DNA from: Nitrosomonas ureae
GTDB taxonomy: Bacteria; Pseudomonadota; Gammaproteobacteria; Burkholderiales; Nitrosomonadaceae
Length of the DNA: 64,000 nucleotides
Assembly: GCF_900206265.1 (NCBI RefSeq)
Contig: NZ_LT907782.1
Location: 682,001-746,000, forward strand
Direction: 5' to 3'
Positions 51,457 through 61,387 of the stretch are shown here, in pieces. The position numbers were made by a program, and so were the translations under genes. Numbering within the stretch: the stretch's first letter is position 1; every line of letters begins with the position of its first letter. Below the pieces are notes generated by a model that worked only from the letters and a program-made list of their open reading frames with translations, was not told the DNA's origin and ran no database searches.

Positions 51457-53670
51457 ATGTCTTTCAGTCGCGATAATTCCGGCCTTATGGTCATTATTCG
51501 GGTCGCCCTTAGCGTTCCTGTCGACACTCTGTTTGATTATCAAGCCGAAGATGCCAGCTCGCACGATATTGGTCGGCGTGTCTGTGTACCCTTTGGTAAA
51601 AAAAAGCTCACAGGCATTATTATGGCAATCGGGAAGGAAACTCAGGTTCCGATCGAGAAGCTTAAATCCGTTTATTGCATTTTCCGGGAAATTAATTCGC
51701 TCCCACCCGCATTGGTGGATTTGTTCCAATTCTGCAGCCAATATTATCATCACCCGCTCGGCATGGTCATCATGAACAGTTTGCCCGTACTGCTGCGCAA
51801 TAATAAGCCGGTTAAACTGAAAGATTCCGCACAACACCCCTTGCTTCTCACGGATTCAGGCAAGCGGATCGATATCACCACGATTCCTGCGCGCAATCGC
51901 GTGGCGCGACGCTTGCTGACGGAATTTCAAAATACAACCTTACTGACTGCTCAACAAATCAAACAAATTTCACCGCGCGCCATTAACTTACTGATTGAAT
52001 GGAAGCGACTCGGTTGGGTCGTCGAAAAACCGACAATCGAGACATCCTCATCCAAAGCTACGCACATTCCCACCCTGACAGCTGACCAGGCCAAAGCTGT
52101 AACAATCGTGACGGCTGGACTGAAACGATTCAACACCTGGTTGCTGCATGGAATAACCGGCAGCGGCAAGACCGAGATATATTTGCGTCTTATCGAATCG
52201 GCTTTGTCACATGGTAAACAGGCACTGGTACTGATTCCAGAAATCAATTTAACCCCTCAGCTGGAAGCTGTTTTTCGTGCACGCTTTCATACCGCTTCAT
52301 TAATCAATCTGCACAGCGGACTCAACGATACGCAACGGTTAACCGGCTGGCTGCAAGCCCAGCGCGGTGAAGCCAAAATTATTCTAGGCACGCGCCTGGC
52401 AATTTTCACACCATTGTCCAACCTGGGTCTGATCATCGTCGATGAAGAACACGACAGTTCATTCAAACAACAAGACGGATTACGCTATTCTGCACGTGAC
52501 TTGGCGATCTTTCGCGCACGGGAAATAAATATTCCCGTAGTGTTGGGCTCCGCTACACCATCCCTGGAAAGTTATTTCAATGCCATCAATGGCCGCTACC
52601 AATATATTCACTTGACTTCTCGCGCAATACAAAATGCCAGGCTGCCTTCGATTCAGTATATTGATACACGTATTCATAAGTCACAGGATGGATTGTCCCA
52701 ACCATTACTCAAGGCGTTGGAAAAATGCTTGGCAAACAAACACCAAAGCCTGATTTTTATCAACCGGCGCGGCTATGCACCAGTACTGCTATGTAAATCC
52801 TGCACCTGGTGCGCACTCTGCCAACGCTGCTCCACTCGCCTTGTGGTGCATTTGCGCGATAAAAAATTATGCTGCCACCATTGCGGTCATGAAGAAAATT
52901 TCCCGCGTGCTTGTCCGCAATGCGGCAATCAGGATATCGCACCGTTTGGTCAAGGCACGCAACGTGTGGAAGAAACGCTGCGTGCACATTTTCCAGTAGC
53001 GCGAATTTTGCGCATCGACCGCGACAGCACACGACGCAAGAATGCCTGGAAAGAAATTTTGCATGCCATTCATACCCAGCAAGTAGATATTCTGATTGGT
53101 ACTCAACTGTTAGCTAAGGGACATGATTTCCCTAATTTGTCCCTGGTTGGCATTTTGAATGCCGACACCTCGCTCTACAGTACGGACTTTCGTGCCAGTG
53201 AACGTCTATTTGCACAACTCATGCAAGTTTCGGGTCGTGCAGGCCGCGCCAATGTTGCTGGGCATGTGTTAATTCAAACTGAATTTCCCGATCATCCTCT
53301 ATATCATGCGTTGCAGCAACACGATTATGAAACCCTGGCGCAGACTTTGCTAACAGAAAGAAAAATAGCCGGATTTCCACCTTATGTACATCAAGCACTT
53401 TTGCGTGCCGAAGCCCATAGCATTAAAATTGTGCTTAATTTTCTAAAACAAGCTGCGCACTTGGCCAAGCCAACTCAAGCGATAGAACTGTATGATCCAG
53501 TGCCTGCTCAACTGTTGCGTTTAAAAGGAATGGAACGCGCATATTTACTCGTACAATCGACTTCACGCAAACAATTACAGACATTTCTCGCTGAATGGTA
53601 TATGCAAATAAATACATTATCTACTCGCAAAGTGCGCTGGGTGCTGGATGTCGATCCAATTGAATTTTGA
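51457..53670 (+). CDS. priA: Primosomal protein N' (replication restart helicase PriA)
   Basis: 737 residues from the ATG at 51457; an in-frame ATG at 51487 (MVIIRVALSVPVDTLFDY) matches the E. coli N-terminus better and may be the true start, neither having a clear Shine-Dalgarno. Order: 3'-DNA binding domain, helicase Walker A GITGSGKTEIYLRL, DEEH box (IIVDEEHDSSFKQQDG), then the zinc-binding cysteines CKSC, CALC, CCHHCGH and CPQCG, then motifs GTQRVEE and GTQLLAKGHDFPN. Restarts stalled forks. Complete. Confidence 0.96.
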   Translation: MSFSRDNSGLMVIIRVALSVPVDTLFDYQAEDASSHDIGRRVCVPFGKKKLTGIIMAIGKETQVPIEKLKSVYCIFREINSLPPALVDLFQFCSQYYHHPLGMVIMNSLPVLLRNNKPVKLKDSAQHPLLLTDSGKRIDITTIPARNRVARRLLTEFQNTTLLTAQQIKQISPRAINLLIEWKRLGWVVEKPTIETSSSKATHIPTLTADQAKAVTIVTAGLKRFNTWLLHGITGSGKTEIYLRLIESALSHGKQALVLIPEINLTPQLEAVFRARFHTASLINLHSGLNDTQRLTGWLQAQRGEAKIILGTRLAIFTPLSNLGLIIVDEEHDSSFKQQDGLRYSARDLAIFRAREINIPVVLGSATPSLESYFNAINGRYQYIHLTSRAIQNARLPSIQYIDTRIHKSQDGLSQPLLKALEKCLANKHQSLIFINRRGYAPVLLCKSCTWCALCQRCSTRLVVHLRDKKLCCHHCGHEENFPRACPQCGNQDIAPFGQGTQRVEETLRAHFPVARILRIDRDSTRRKNAWKEILHAIHTQQVDILIGTQLLAKGHDFPNLSLVGILNADTSLYSTDFRASERLFAQLMQVSGRAGRANVAGHVLIQTEFPDHPLYHALQQHDYETLAQTLLTERKIAGFPPYVHQALLRAEAHSIKIVLNFLKQAAHLAKPTQAIELYDPVPAQLLRLKGMERAYLLVQSTSRKQLQTFLAEWYMQINTLSTRKVRWVLDVDPIEF

Positions 53671-53769
53671 TTTATAACAAATTTATCTTTAGTAAGTCCG
53701 GATGAAATATTCCGACACTCATACGCTCCGACTCTGGCAATATGTTAATAACAGAAAATCAGACAGCAC

Positions 53770-54009
53770 TTAATGCCACTTAGAAATGGCAACTGTCATT
53801 GGGCAACTGTCATTGTGCAGCTCCATAAAATGACGACTTGCGAAGCTGAATGGTATTTCAGTAAACTTCACATTGCATTCGAGAAATTTGGCTGGCACTG
53901 AAAAAATAATCTCACGAACCTGCGGATACACTATGAAGGCCCGGCAAATATTATTTATCTCTATTAATCCAGAATCTGTACTTTTATCCGCCTCAATTAA
54001 GTATGGCAT
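53770..54009 (-). CDS. Small hypothetical protein
   Basis: 79 residues, CGGAGT six bases before the ATG at 54009, divergent from the histidine kinase gene. Two cysteines; no recognised motif and no transmembrane helix. It contains a near-tandem repeated segment near its end (GCAACTGTCATTG twice at the DNA level). May be a chance frame. Confidence 0.45.
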   Translation of the reverse strand: MPYLIEADKSTDSGLIEINNICRAFIVYPQVREIIFSVPAKFLECNVKFTEIPFSFASRHFMELHNDSCPMTVAISKWH

Positions 54010-54095
54010 ACTGACTCCGATTTGGTTGCAGGAGTATTCTGCACAATTTTAATCAGCAAAAGCCATAGACCGATAACCCTATCGAGGAGGATAGA

Positions 54096-56537
54096 TTGCT
54101 TTTTACACGTGATGATCACAAGATTAGTATTATTGGCGGCCTACTCCTGCTGGGATTAACATTATCAACCGGGATCGCTGTTTACAGCGCAATGCGGCAA
54201 CAGATTGAATCCGTACTGGGCATAGGCTTACGTGTTGCGTTGCAAGGCAAGGCGCTTCTGGTAGAAAATCAAATTCAAAAAAGCATGGGGGATACACGCG
54301 CTTTAGCTCTCCGTCCATTCTTGATCCAATCCATACAGGATCTCAATACACAACCAGAAAATAAAAGTGCATCACGCGATCTTGAGCGAAATGTCAATTC
54401 ACTCCTAGAGGTAGGTTTTTCTGCCGTAGTTATTTATGATGCAAAGGGCAATAAGCTATCCCAAATTGGCCATTTTTCTGAAAATATAACTCAATCAATA
54501 CCTTTGCCGGAATATCATGACACATTCCTCATATGGGATAAGCAATTTATTTTGCGCACTCAGGTCGATATTGCAGATCCAGAAAAACGCCATATTGGCA
54601 GAATTGTGACAGAAACCAAACTACCACAAGTAACTCGCAGATTCAGTGAGATCAGATCCATTGGCAAAACCGGAGAATTCATATTGTGCGCCCCTCCGGC
54701 TATCGATACACAAGCAATGGCTTGTTTGATCAGTCAAATTGACGGTGTAAAATTTACCCATCTGCGATATGCAAGAGAAGGAGGAATATTGCCAATAAGT
54801 CTTGCGCTCAATGGCACAAGCGGTGTCATTGCGGTAAAGGATTATCGTCAAATACCGGTAATTGAAGCATATGCGCCGCTTCATGGTATTGGTTTAGGGA
54901 TGGTTCTGAAGTTGGATCAGGAGGAATTATTCAATCCGGTTAATGATCAATTAATAATCATCGTACTTTATCTCGCTGGATTGATTATTGCTGAAATATT
55001 GTTATTAAATTGGTTTGTCCGCAAGCTAATCAAATCCGAAAGAGAGTCACGCGATGCCAAAGAAACCGCAGAACAGATTTCCATCGAACTAAGCCATAAG
55101 GAAATTGAGTTACGCGAACGCCTGAAAGAAATCACCTGCCTGTACGAAATTCGCCGCAGCATTGGGTCGGATTTATCCGTCGACAAAGCTTGTCAACAGA
55201 TCATTGCACATCTGATACCCGCCATGCAATATCCGGAACATGCTTCGGTAATCATAGAACTCGATGGAGAGCGCATTTCTTCTACGTCTTCATCTCAAGA
55301 CATGACGCACGGATTAAGCTCCAGAATCAGCGTCAATGGCAGGATACGCGGCCAATTAAGCGTTTTTTATCCTCAAGATAAGCCTTTTCTGGTTCTGGAA
55401 GAGCAAAAGCTTATCGATGCGATTACCAGTGACCTGGCGCGATGGTTGGAACGTAAGCAAGTCGATGAGTTATTACATGAGCGCCTAAAAGAGATTACAT
55501 GCCTGTATGAAATTCGCCGCGGCATTGGCATGGAATCATCGATAGACAACGTTTGTCAGAATATTTTTGAACATCTGCTACCGGCTATGCAATTTCCCGA
55601 AATTGCAAGTGCAGTAATCGAACTCAACGGTTGGAGATTTACCGTCGGTAAATTTGACCCGGAAGCCGGACATCGATTACAGTCAAAAGCCAAAATCACT
55701 CACCGAAAAACTAGTTATTGGCGCACAGAACGAGATCCTGCGTGTACTTGCTGTTCCATGATTCGTGTTAATGGCAAAGTGTGCGGTCAAATACGAGTTT
55801 ATTACCCGGCAGATCACCCTCATATGGTGGTGGAAGAGCAGAAACTCGTTAACGCGATCGCCAGCGACTTGGAAAGCTGGCTGGAGCGCAAACGATTGGA
55901 ACAAGCGCTGGTATTCGTAGCTGAAGAACAGGCACATACCATCGGACAGGAGTTGCACGATAATCTAGGACAACAAATAGCCGCTATCGGCTATCAAGCC
56001 AGAGCACTGGAGAAGCAAATCATTGCCGCAGGAAACATCAGCATGGCGACAGTTGCCGCCTCAATTGCATCACAAGCGCAAATCTCAGTAATACACATCA
56101 AGCAACTGGCGCAAGGGCTGCTTCCGTTTGAAATTGAAGCCAATGGCGTGATTGCCGCATTACAAGCGCTAGCAAATAGAGTAGCAACGACTTACAGCAT
56201 ATCTTGTGTGTTTTCATCAAAAAACAACATTACTATTCATGATGATACTTTAGCACTTAATCTGTATCGAATTGCCCAGGAAGCCGCCAACAATGCAATT
56301 CGCCATGGTAAAGCACAACACATCACTATATCTTTATCTTCAAATGAAGAATTATTGTGTTTATCAATTTCCGATGATGGTAGCGGATTTATTGAAACAA
56401 GTGAAACCTCGCAAACATCCTCTGGAATGGGTATAAAAATAATGCAATATCGTGCCAAACAATTGGGTGCAAAATTGGATTTTCTCCAGCGCCCCGAAGG
56501 TGGCACGGAAGTACGTTTAGAAATGCGGATGGCCTGA
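54096..56537 (+). CDS. NarX/UhpB-type sensor histidine kinase with duplicated sensor module
   Basis: 813 residues from a TTG at 54096 with GAGGAGG upstream. TM1 ~11-31, a periplasmic Cache-like sensor, TM2 ~285-308. Then two near-identical ~121-residue modules start with ERLKEITCLYEIRR (about 340 and 461), GAF-like in pattern. HisKA_3 with phosphoacceptor His about 621 (QELHDNLGQQIAAIG), and an HATPase (AQEAANNAIRHGKAQ, SISDDGSGF, GMGIKIMQYRAKQLGA). The response regulator follows one base after its stop. Confidence 0.95.
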   Translation: MLFTRDDHKISIIGGLLLLGLTLSTGIAVYSAMRQQIESVLGIGLRVALQGKALLVENQIQKSMGDTRALALRPFLIQSIQDLNTQPENKSASRDLERNVNSLLEVGFSAVVIYDAKGNKLSQIGHFSENITQSIPLPEYHDTFLIWDKQFILRTQVDIADPEKRHIGRIVTETKLPQVTRRFSEIRSIGKTGEFILCAPPAIDTQAMACLISQIDGVKFTHLRYAREGGILPISLALNGTSGVIAVKDYRQIPVIEAYAPLHGIGLGMVLKLDQEELFNPVNDQLIIIVLYLAGLIIAEILLLNWFVRKLIKSERESRDAKETAEQISIELSHKEIELRERLKEITCLYEIRRSIGSDLSVDKACQQIIAHLIPAMQYPEHASVIIELDGERISSTSSSQDMTHGLSSRISVNGRIRGQLSVFYPQDKPFLVLEEQKLIDAITSDLARWLERKQVDELLHERLKEITCLYEIRRGIGMESSIDNVCQNIFEHLLPAMQFPEIASAVIELNGWRFTVGKFDPEAGHRLQSKAKITHRKTSYWRTERDPACTCCSMIRVNGKVCGQIRVYYPADHPHMVVEEQKLVNAIASDLESWLERKRLEQALVFVAEEQAHTIGQELHDNLGQQIAAIGYQARALEKQIIAAGNISMATVAASIASQAQISVIHIKQLAQGLLPFEIEANGVIAALQALANRVATTYSISCVFSSKNNITIHDDTLALNLYRIAQEAANNAIRHGKAQHITISLSSNEELLCLSISDDGSGFIETSETSQTSSGMGIKIMQYRAKQLGAKLDFLQRPEGGTEVRLEMRMA

Positions 56538-56538
56538 A

Positions 56539-57195
56539 ATGTCTACAAATAAAATAAAAGTAATGTTAGTGGATGACCATGCCATGTTGAGGCACGGCAT
56601 GGCGATGATGATCAACATGGAATCCGATATGGAAGTAATTGCCGAAGCCGGTGATGGCAACGAGGCATTGGCAATACTGAAGAAAAATGAACCTGTTGAT
56701 ATTGTTTTATTGGATGTCACACTTAAAACCGTATCCGGTTTCGAAGTGATTAAAAGTATGCATGCACTGATACCTACTCTTCCGGTCTTATTTGTTTCCA
56801 TGCATGATGAATCAGTGTATGCAGAGCGCGCTTTACGTGCCGGTGCGCGGGGCTATGTAATGAAACAAGAACCGGGCGAAATATTGCTGGCGGCGATTCA
56901 TGAAGTACTCAAGGGTAACGTTTATTTAAGTAAGCAAATGCACGAGAAGTTATTGAAACGTATTGCATCGGGTCACTCCGAACCCGAACAGCTCATTAAC
57001 ACGCTTACCCCGAGCGAATTTGAAGTACTCCACCTGATCGGACAGGGGCATAGCAGTCAAGAAATTGCAAAATTGCTGTGCCGCAGCATCAAAACAATTG
57101 AAACGCATCGTTTCAATATCCGGGTCAAACTGCATTTAAAAGATGGTGCTGACTTAATCCGCTACGCCACACGTTGGATTTCTGAGGAACCCTGA
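56539..57195 (+). CDS. NarL/FixJ-type LuxR response regulator
   Basis: 218 residues. Receiver with DDH at the N-terminus, phosphoacceptor D59 (DIVLLDVTLKT) and Lys in GYVMKQEPGE. C-terminal LuxR helix-turn-helix (TPSEFEVLHLIGQGHSSQEI, CRSIKTIETHRFNIR). Pairs with the kinase one base upstream. Likely targets include the downstream lipoprotein and porin genes by position only. Confidence 0.95.
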   Translation: MSTNKIKVMLVDDHAMLRHGMAMMINMESDMEVIAEAGDGNEALAILKKNEPVDIVLLDVTLKTVSGFEVIKSMHALIPTLPVLFVSMHDESVYAERALRAGARGYVMKQEPGEILLAAIHEVLKGNVYLSKQMHEKLLKRIASGHSEPEQLINTLTPSEFEVLHLIGQGHSSQEIAKLLCRSIKTIETHRFNIRVKLHLKDGADLIRYATRWISEEP

Positions 57196-57321
57196 ACACA
57201 CACTGCTCGATTTGATCTAGGGGTTTCCCTTACCTCAAAACAATGGATTCCCCAATATCATTTCAGTATTGATTCTCGTAGGATACGCACATGTGTCAAT
57301 CCATTTGGGAGTTTTAATATT

Positions 57322-57789
57322 ATGAATAATATCAAATTTGGAAAATATCTTGCAGTTTTACCGATGCTTTCTATATTAGTTGCCTGTGCGCAGTTGAGCC
57401 CAATGGAAGCACAAAGTGTAGACAGCAGAAAAAATGTGTCGGAAGCCAAAACAGTCAATGATCACGAAAATCTGATTAATTACTACGATAAGCTGGCCAA
57501 TGAAATGACCGTAAAAGCTGAAGAAAAAAGAAAGTTACTGGAAGAATATGAAAATCATAGTCAACACTATGGCAGGCGTGGGCAGGATTATAGGTCACAC
57601 ACACTGGCAAATATCCGTTACTATGAGCAGGAAGCATCAGAAGCCATTAATCATGCAGGTTATCATCGCAAGATCGTTGCAGAACTTCAAAGAAATGAAT
57701 ATGCAAAGTCTGTTGACAGACCGGAACAAGCAGGTAATCTTAAAATTAAAGCCAGACTCAATGAACCTGAGAACTTGAAAAAGAATTAA
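57322..57789 (+). CDS. Lipoprotein with YGRRGxDxxSHTxANIR motif (paralogue 1)
   Basis: 155 residues. Lipobox ILVACAQ (Cys about 22). Helical mature part with NDHENLINYYDKLANEM and HYGRRGQDYRSHTLANIRYY. The same elements occur in the gene at 59348 (minus strand), so the two are paralogues. Probably periplasmic-facing lipoprotein, function unknown. Followed by a strong hairpin. Confidence 0.88.
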   Translation: MNNIKFGKYLAVLPMLSILVACAQLSPMEAQSVDSRKNVSEAKTVNDHENLINYYDKLANEMTVKAEEKRKLLEEYENHSQHYGRRGQDYRSHTLANIRYYEQEASEAINHAGYHRKIVAELQRNEYAKSVDRPEQAGNLKIKARLNEPENLKKN

Positions 57790-57857
57790 AATATCGTTTT
57801 GATATTGGGCGAATACTTTTATAATTAGACCTATGAACTAATATCGCCTTTAAGAAT

Positions 57858-57903
57858 GCCAAAGGCACGGGGAATGTTACGGTACATTCCCCGTGCCTTT
57901 GGC
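57858..57903. terminator. Perfect 20-bp inverted repeat, terminator or attenuator
   Basis: A 20-bp perfect stem (core GGCACGGGGAATGT with ACATTCCCCGTGCC) around a 6-base loop, followed by AATTTATATTTG. It ends 17 bases before the porin ATG at 57921 and has only a weak T tract. It may end the lipoprotein transcript or control porin translation. Confidence 0.75.
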
Positions 57904-57920
57904 AATTTATATTTGTATGT

Positions 57921-59297
57921 ATGAATGAATCGTGCCATCACTCTAAAAATAACTTCCTAAAAAGGTTATTACTTGTTTTTACTTTAGGAAGTACGTTTCT
58001 TTTCTTTTCATATACCCCTACTCCTTACGCCAATAATTTAAAAAAACATTTTAAAGATAGCCGTATAGAACTCGGTGGTTGGATTCACGGCGGCGCGACT
58101 TTAAACCCGAGTCAATCGGGCGGTTATAATGGCCCTGTTGCTTTTGCTGATCAAGCCAATCGATTTCAATTAAATCAATTCAATTTGTTTCTGCAACGTC
58201 CGGTAATATCCGAAACCAGAAAATGGGATATTGGCGGACGTTTTGACTTTTTATTTGGAACCGATGCGATCTTCACACAAGCCTTTGGTGTACCAACTTT
58301 CGATGTGAATTCCGGAGAGCCTCTCAATCGCAATAACTGGGATCTCAATCTATGCTGCTCTTCAACGCGCACTTATGGCATCGCACTTCCCCAAGCTTAC
58401 TTGGAAGTACATGTACCCATAGGAAAAAACGGAATCAATCTAAAAGCAGGGCATTTTTACTCACCGACCGGTTTTGAAACCATCCCAGCACCGGATAATT
58501 TTTTCTATACCCGTGCCTACTCCTTCAATGCCGGAGAGCCCTTCACTCATACCGGTCTCCAAGCCAACTATATCGTCAACAGCAATTGGTCCATTTCAGG
58601 AAGTGCCGTTACCGGCAGTGCAACAGGTGGTTGGGATAGCGGGTGGGATAAACAATTAGGTAATTGGGGAGGTATTGCGGGTATTACCTGGACTAGCGAT
58701 AATCAAGCCACCTCGCTCAATGTTACCGGCACTTATGGCAAAATTTCAACCCGCAGTGACGAGTCATGGGGAATGTACAATATAGTATTTCAACACAAAA
58801 TAAATCCCAAAACGCTGCTGGTACTGCATCATGTTCATGGTTACGCCGGTGGCGTTTTATTAAATAATTTGAAATACACGAATGTAGTGAAAAATGCTGA
58901 ATGGATTGGTTTTGTAACACACCTATACCATGATCTTACTGAGAATTTATCGATTGGTGTACGTGGAGAATGGTTCCGTGACCGGGATGGATTCCGCAAT
59001 CCCTCTCCTTTCCGAGTTGCTGCGGCAACCAATATCGTAAACGGCGTGGCTAGCAGTTATGCGGGGAATATCAGCAGTGTCACTATTACCCCGGCCGATT
59101 ATTATGCTGCAACCATCGGTTTAAACTGGAAAGCCGCAAAAACATTGAAACTTCGATCGGAGGCGTTAAAGAAGCTCAATATTCGTCCCAATATTCGCTA
59201 TGACAGGGTCGATGCTTTGCATACAACCGCTTATCGACCCTTTGCCGGCAATAAAGATCAAATTCTGTTCTCACTCGATTTCGTAATCCCATTTTAG
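57921..59297 (+). CDS. Outer-membrane beta-barrel porin, bbp2-like (paralogue 1)
   Basis: 458 residues. Signal peptide about 1-37 ending YANN. Opening GGWIHGGATLNPSQSGGYNG, conserved NLCCSSTRTYGIALPQAYLE, GHFYSPTGFETIPAPDNFFY, and C-terminal Phe (LDFVIPF). Members of this putative barrel-porin group have no fixed substrate. No Shine-Dalgarno before the ATG; the hairpin above lies where one would be. A close paralogue (about 70% identical by eye) is at 59929. Confidence 0.9.
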   Translation: MNESCHHSKNNFLKRLLLVFTLGSTFLFFSYTPTPYANNLKKHFKDSRIELGGWIHGGATLNPSQSGGYNGPVAFADQANRFQLNQFNLFLQRPVISETRKWDIGGRFDFLFGTDAIFTQAFGVPTFDVNSGEPLNRNNWDLNLCCSSTRTYGIALPQAYLEVHVPIGKNGINLKAGHFYSPTGFETIPAPDNFFYTRAYSFNAGEPFTHTGLQANYIVNSNWSISGSAVTGSATGGWDSGWDKQLGNWGGIAGITWTSDNQATSLNVTGTYGKISTRSDESWGMYNIVFQHKINPKTLLVLHHVHGYAGGVLLNNLKYTNVVKNAEWIGFVTHLYHDLTENLSIGVRGEWFRDRDGFRNPSPFRVAAATNIVNGVASSYAGNISSVTITPADYYAATIGLNWKAAKTLKLRSEALKKLNIRPNIRYDRVDALHTTAYRPFAGNKDQILFSLDFVIPF

Positions 59298-59347
59298 GGA
59301 CACACATCATAAAAAGGATAAAATGCAAATATCATCGGAAAAAACAA

Positions 59348-59749
59348 TTATTCCAGATCATCCAGCGCAAGCTTTGGGCCCGACCTGACCTTGGCTTTAT
59401 TAATTGAATCATCGCGTTGTTTCGTCGCCATTCTTTTATGAAATTCGGCAAATCTCAGACTCTCTTGCAATGTCTTTTCATGAGCGCGAATATTCGCGGA
59501 AGTATGTGACTGCAAATCCAGGCCTCTTCTTCCATAATAGTATGGACGCGCTTCGTATGCCGCCAGGATCCTTTTATTTTTCTGCAGATTTGATCTCGCT
59601 TCTTCAGCTACTGTTTCATAATAATGAACCAAAGCTTCGTGATCATTATTTGCAATACCTTTTGGCGCAATCAGTGACGCATTCATTTGAGCACACGCGC
59701 TCAGAATAATCAGCGTTAATATTCCTACTGATAATTTTAATGTTTTCAT
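59348..59749 (-). CDS. Lipoprotein with YGRRGxDxxSHTxANIR motif (paralogue 2)
   Basis: 133 residues from the ATG at 59749; the 27 codons before it are not supported. Lipobox IILSACAQ (Cys about 20). NNDHEALVHYYETVAEEARS and YYYGRRGLDLQSHTSANIRA match paralogue 1. Convergent with porin 1 and divergent from porin 2. Confidence 0.88.
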   Translation of the reverse strand: MKTLKLSVGILTLIILSACAQMNASLIAPKGIANNDHEALVHYYETVAEEARSNLQKNKRILAAYEARPYYYGRRGLDLQSHTSANIRAHEKTLQESLRFAEFHKRMATKQRDDSINKAKVRSGPKLALDDLE

Positions 59750-59829
59750 AATGAATACCTCCTCTAACTTATGGCACCATCTTAGTTTGATCAGCACTCC
59801 GTGTATATTGGGAAAACCCTTGTTTTTCA

Positions 59830-59846
59830 TTAATGGAAACCATTAA
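59830..59846. promoter_or_regulatory. Operator-like palindrome between lipoprotein 2 and porin 2
   Basis: TTAATGG-AAA-CCATTAA, perfect 7-bp inverted repeat with 3-base centre, in the 179-base divergent region. Could bind the adjacent LuxR-type regulator; no proof. Confidence 0.4.
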
Positions 59847-59928
59847 CCTTAGTGAAAACAATACCTTTCCAGAGCTCACGGCAAATTCAATCTCACCGCT
59901 AATAAGCTAATTTAAAAGATATCTTGAA

Positions 59929-61284
59929 ATGAAACATGGCTTGAAATACTCAGGATGGCTGATATGTGCCCTGACAAGCGGCATTCTTTTTTGCTCAATA
60001 TATTCTGATAATCTTTGCGCCAACAGTTTCAAAAAGTATCTTACCCAGCGCAAATTGGAATTCGGCGGCTGGATCCATGGCGGCGCAACACTCAATCCCA
60101 GTCAATCCGGGGGATTTAATGGCCCGGTTATTTTTGCCGACCAGGCCAATCGGTTCCAATTGAATCAATTTAATCTGTTTATGCGGCGCTCGGTTGTTTC
60201 CGAAGGAAAAACATGGGATTTTGGCGGGCGTTTCGATTTCATGTTTGGAACCGATGCCATTTTCACTCAGGCATTTGGCGTACCAGCCTTCGATGTCAAT
60301 GACGGAACACCACTCAAAAGAAATGAGTGGGATCTCAATCTATGCTGCAATTCTACGCGTACCTACGGCATCGCTCTGCCGCAAACCTATCTGGAAGCCT
60401 ATGTCCCTGCCGGTAATGGGTTGAACATAAAATTAGGCCACTTCTATACGCCGACCGGCTTCGAAACTGTTCCAGCACCTGACAATTTTTTCTATACACG
60501 AGCATATACGTTGAACGTCGGCGAACCTTTCACGCATACGGGGATGCTCGCCACGTATTATGTCAATCCAAACTGGCAAATTATGGGGGGCCCACTGACA
60601 GGCAGCGCAACAGGTGGGTGGGATGCAGGCTGGAATAGGCATCTCAGTAATTGGAGCGGATTGGGAGGATTCACCTGGACCAGCGATAATCAAACCACTT
60701 CATTTCATCTTTCCGGAACCTATGGCGAAACTTCCGCGCGCAGCAGTGAGATTTGGGGGTTCTACAATATCGTGTTCAAGCACAGAATCACTCCCAAAAC
60801 CTTGCTGGTTTTACACCAGGTTTATGGCCATGCCGGAGGCGTATTGCTGAATAATCTGAAATATACCAATGTAATCAAGGATGCCGAATGGTTTAGCGCG
60901 CTCATACATTTATATTATGATTTGACCGATAATGTATCCATTGGCGCCCGGGGTGAATGGTATCGTGACGAAGACGGTTTTCGTAACCCCTCCCCATTCC
61001 GTATCGCCGCTGCCACCAATGTCGTGAATGGCATCCCCGTCAGTTATGCCGGAAATCTCAATACCGTCACCATTACCCCGGCCGACTATTATTCCATGAC
61101 AGTTGGTTTAAATTGGAAAGCCGCCAAAACGCTTAAGCTGACCTGGAATGCGCTGAAAAAACTCACTATCCGCCCGAACATTCGTTATGACAGGGTCGAT
61201 GCGTATAAAACCAACGCATACCGACCGTTTGACGGCAACAAGGACCAAATCCTGTTCTCACTCGATTTTTTGCTGCCTTTTTAG
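59929..61284 (+). CDS. Outer-membrane beta-barrel porin, bbp2-like (paralogue 2)
   Basis: 451 residues. Signal peptide about 1-30 (ending LCANS). GGWIHGGATLNPSQSGGFNG, NLCCNSTRTYGIALPQTYLE, GHFYTPTGFETVPAPDNFFY and terminal LDFLLPF repeat the pattern of paralogue 1 along the whole length, so the pair arose by tandem duplication. Likely outer-membrane diffusion channel; substrate unknown. Confidence 0.9.
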   Translation: MKHGLKYSGWLICALTSGILFCSIYSDNLCANSFKKYLTQRKLEFGGWIHGGATLNPSQSGGFNGPVIFADQANRFQLNQFNLFMRRSVVSEGKTWDFGGRFDFMFGTDAIFTQAFGVPAFDVNDGTPLKRNEWDLNLCCNSTRTYGIALPQTYLEAYVPAGNGLNIKLGHFYTPTGFETVPAPDNFFYTRAYTLNVGEPFTHTGMLATYYVNPNWQIMGGPLTGSATGGWDAGWNRHLSNWSGLGGFTWTSDNQTTSFHLSGTYGETSARSSEIWGFYNIVFKHRITPKTLLVLHQVYGHAGGVLLNNLKYTNVIKDAEWFSALIHLYYDLTDNVSIGARGEWYRDEDGFRNPSPFRIAAATNVVNGIPVSYAGNLNTVTITPADYYSMTVGLNWKAAKTLKLTWNALKKLTIRPNIRYDRVDAYKTNAYRPFDGNKDQILFSLDFLLPF

Positions 61285-61387
61285 GCATTGAGGATAATTG
61301 GATACTACTAAATAGGATTATTGACTCGGGGGGCGGATATAAAGTAACCTGATCTTTTAAAAAGAACACAGCATGGGGAGTAACCTC

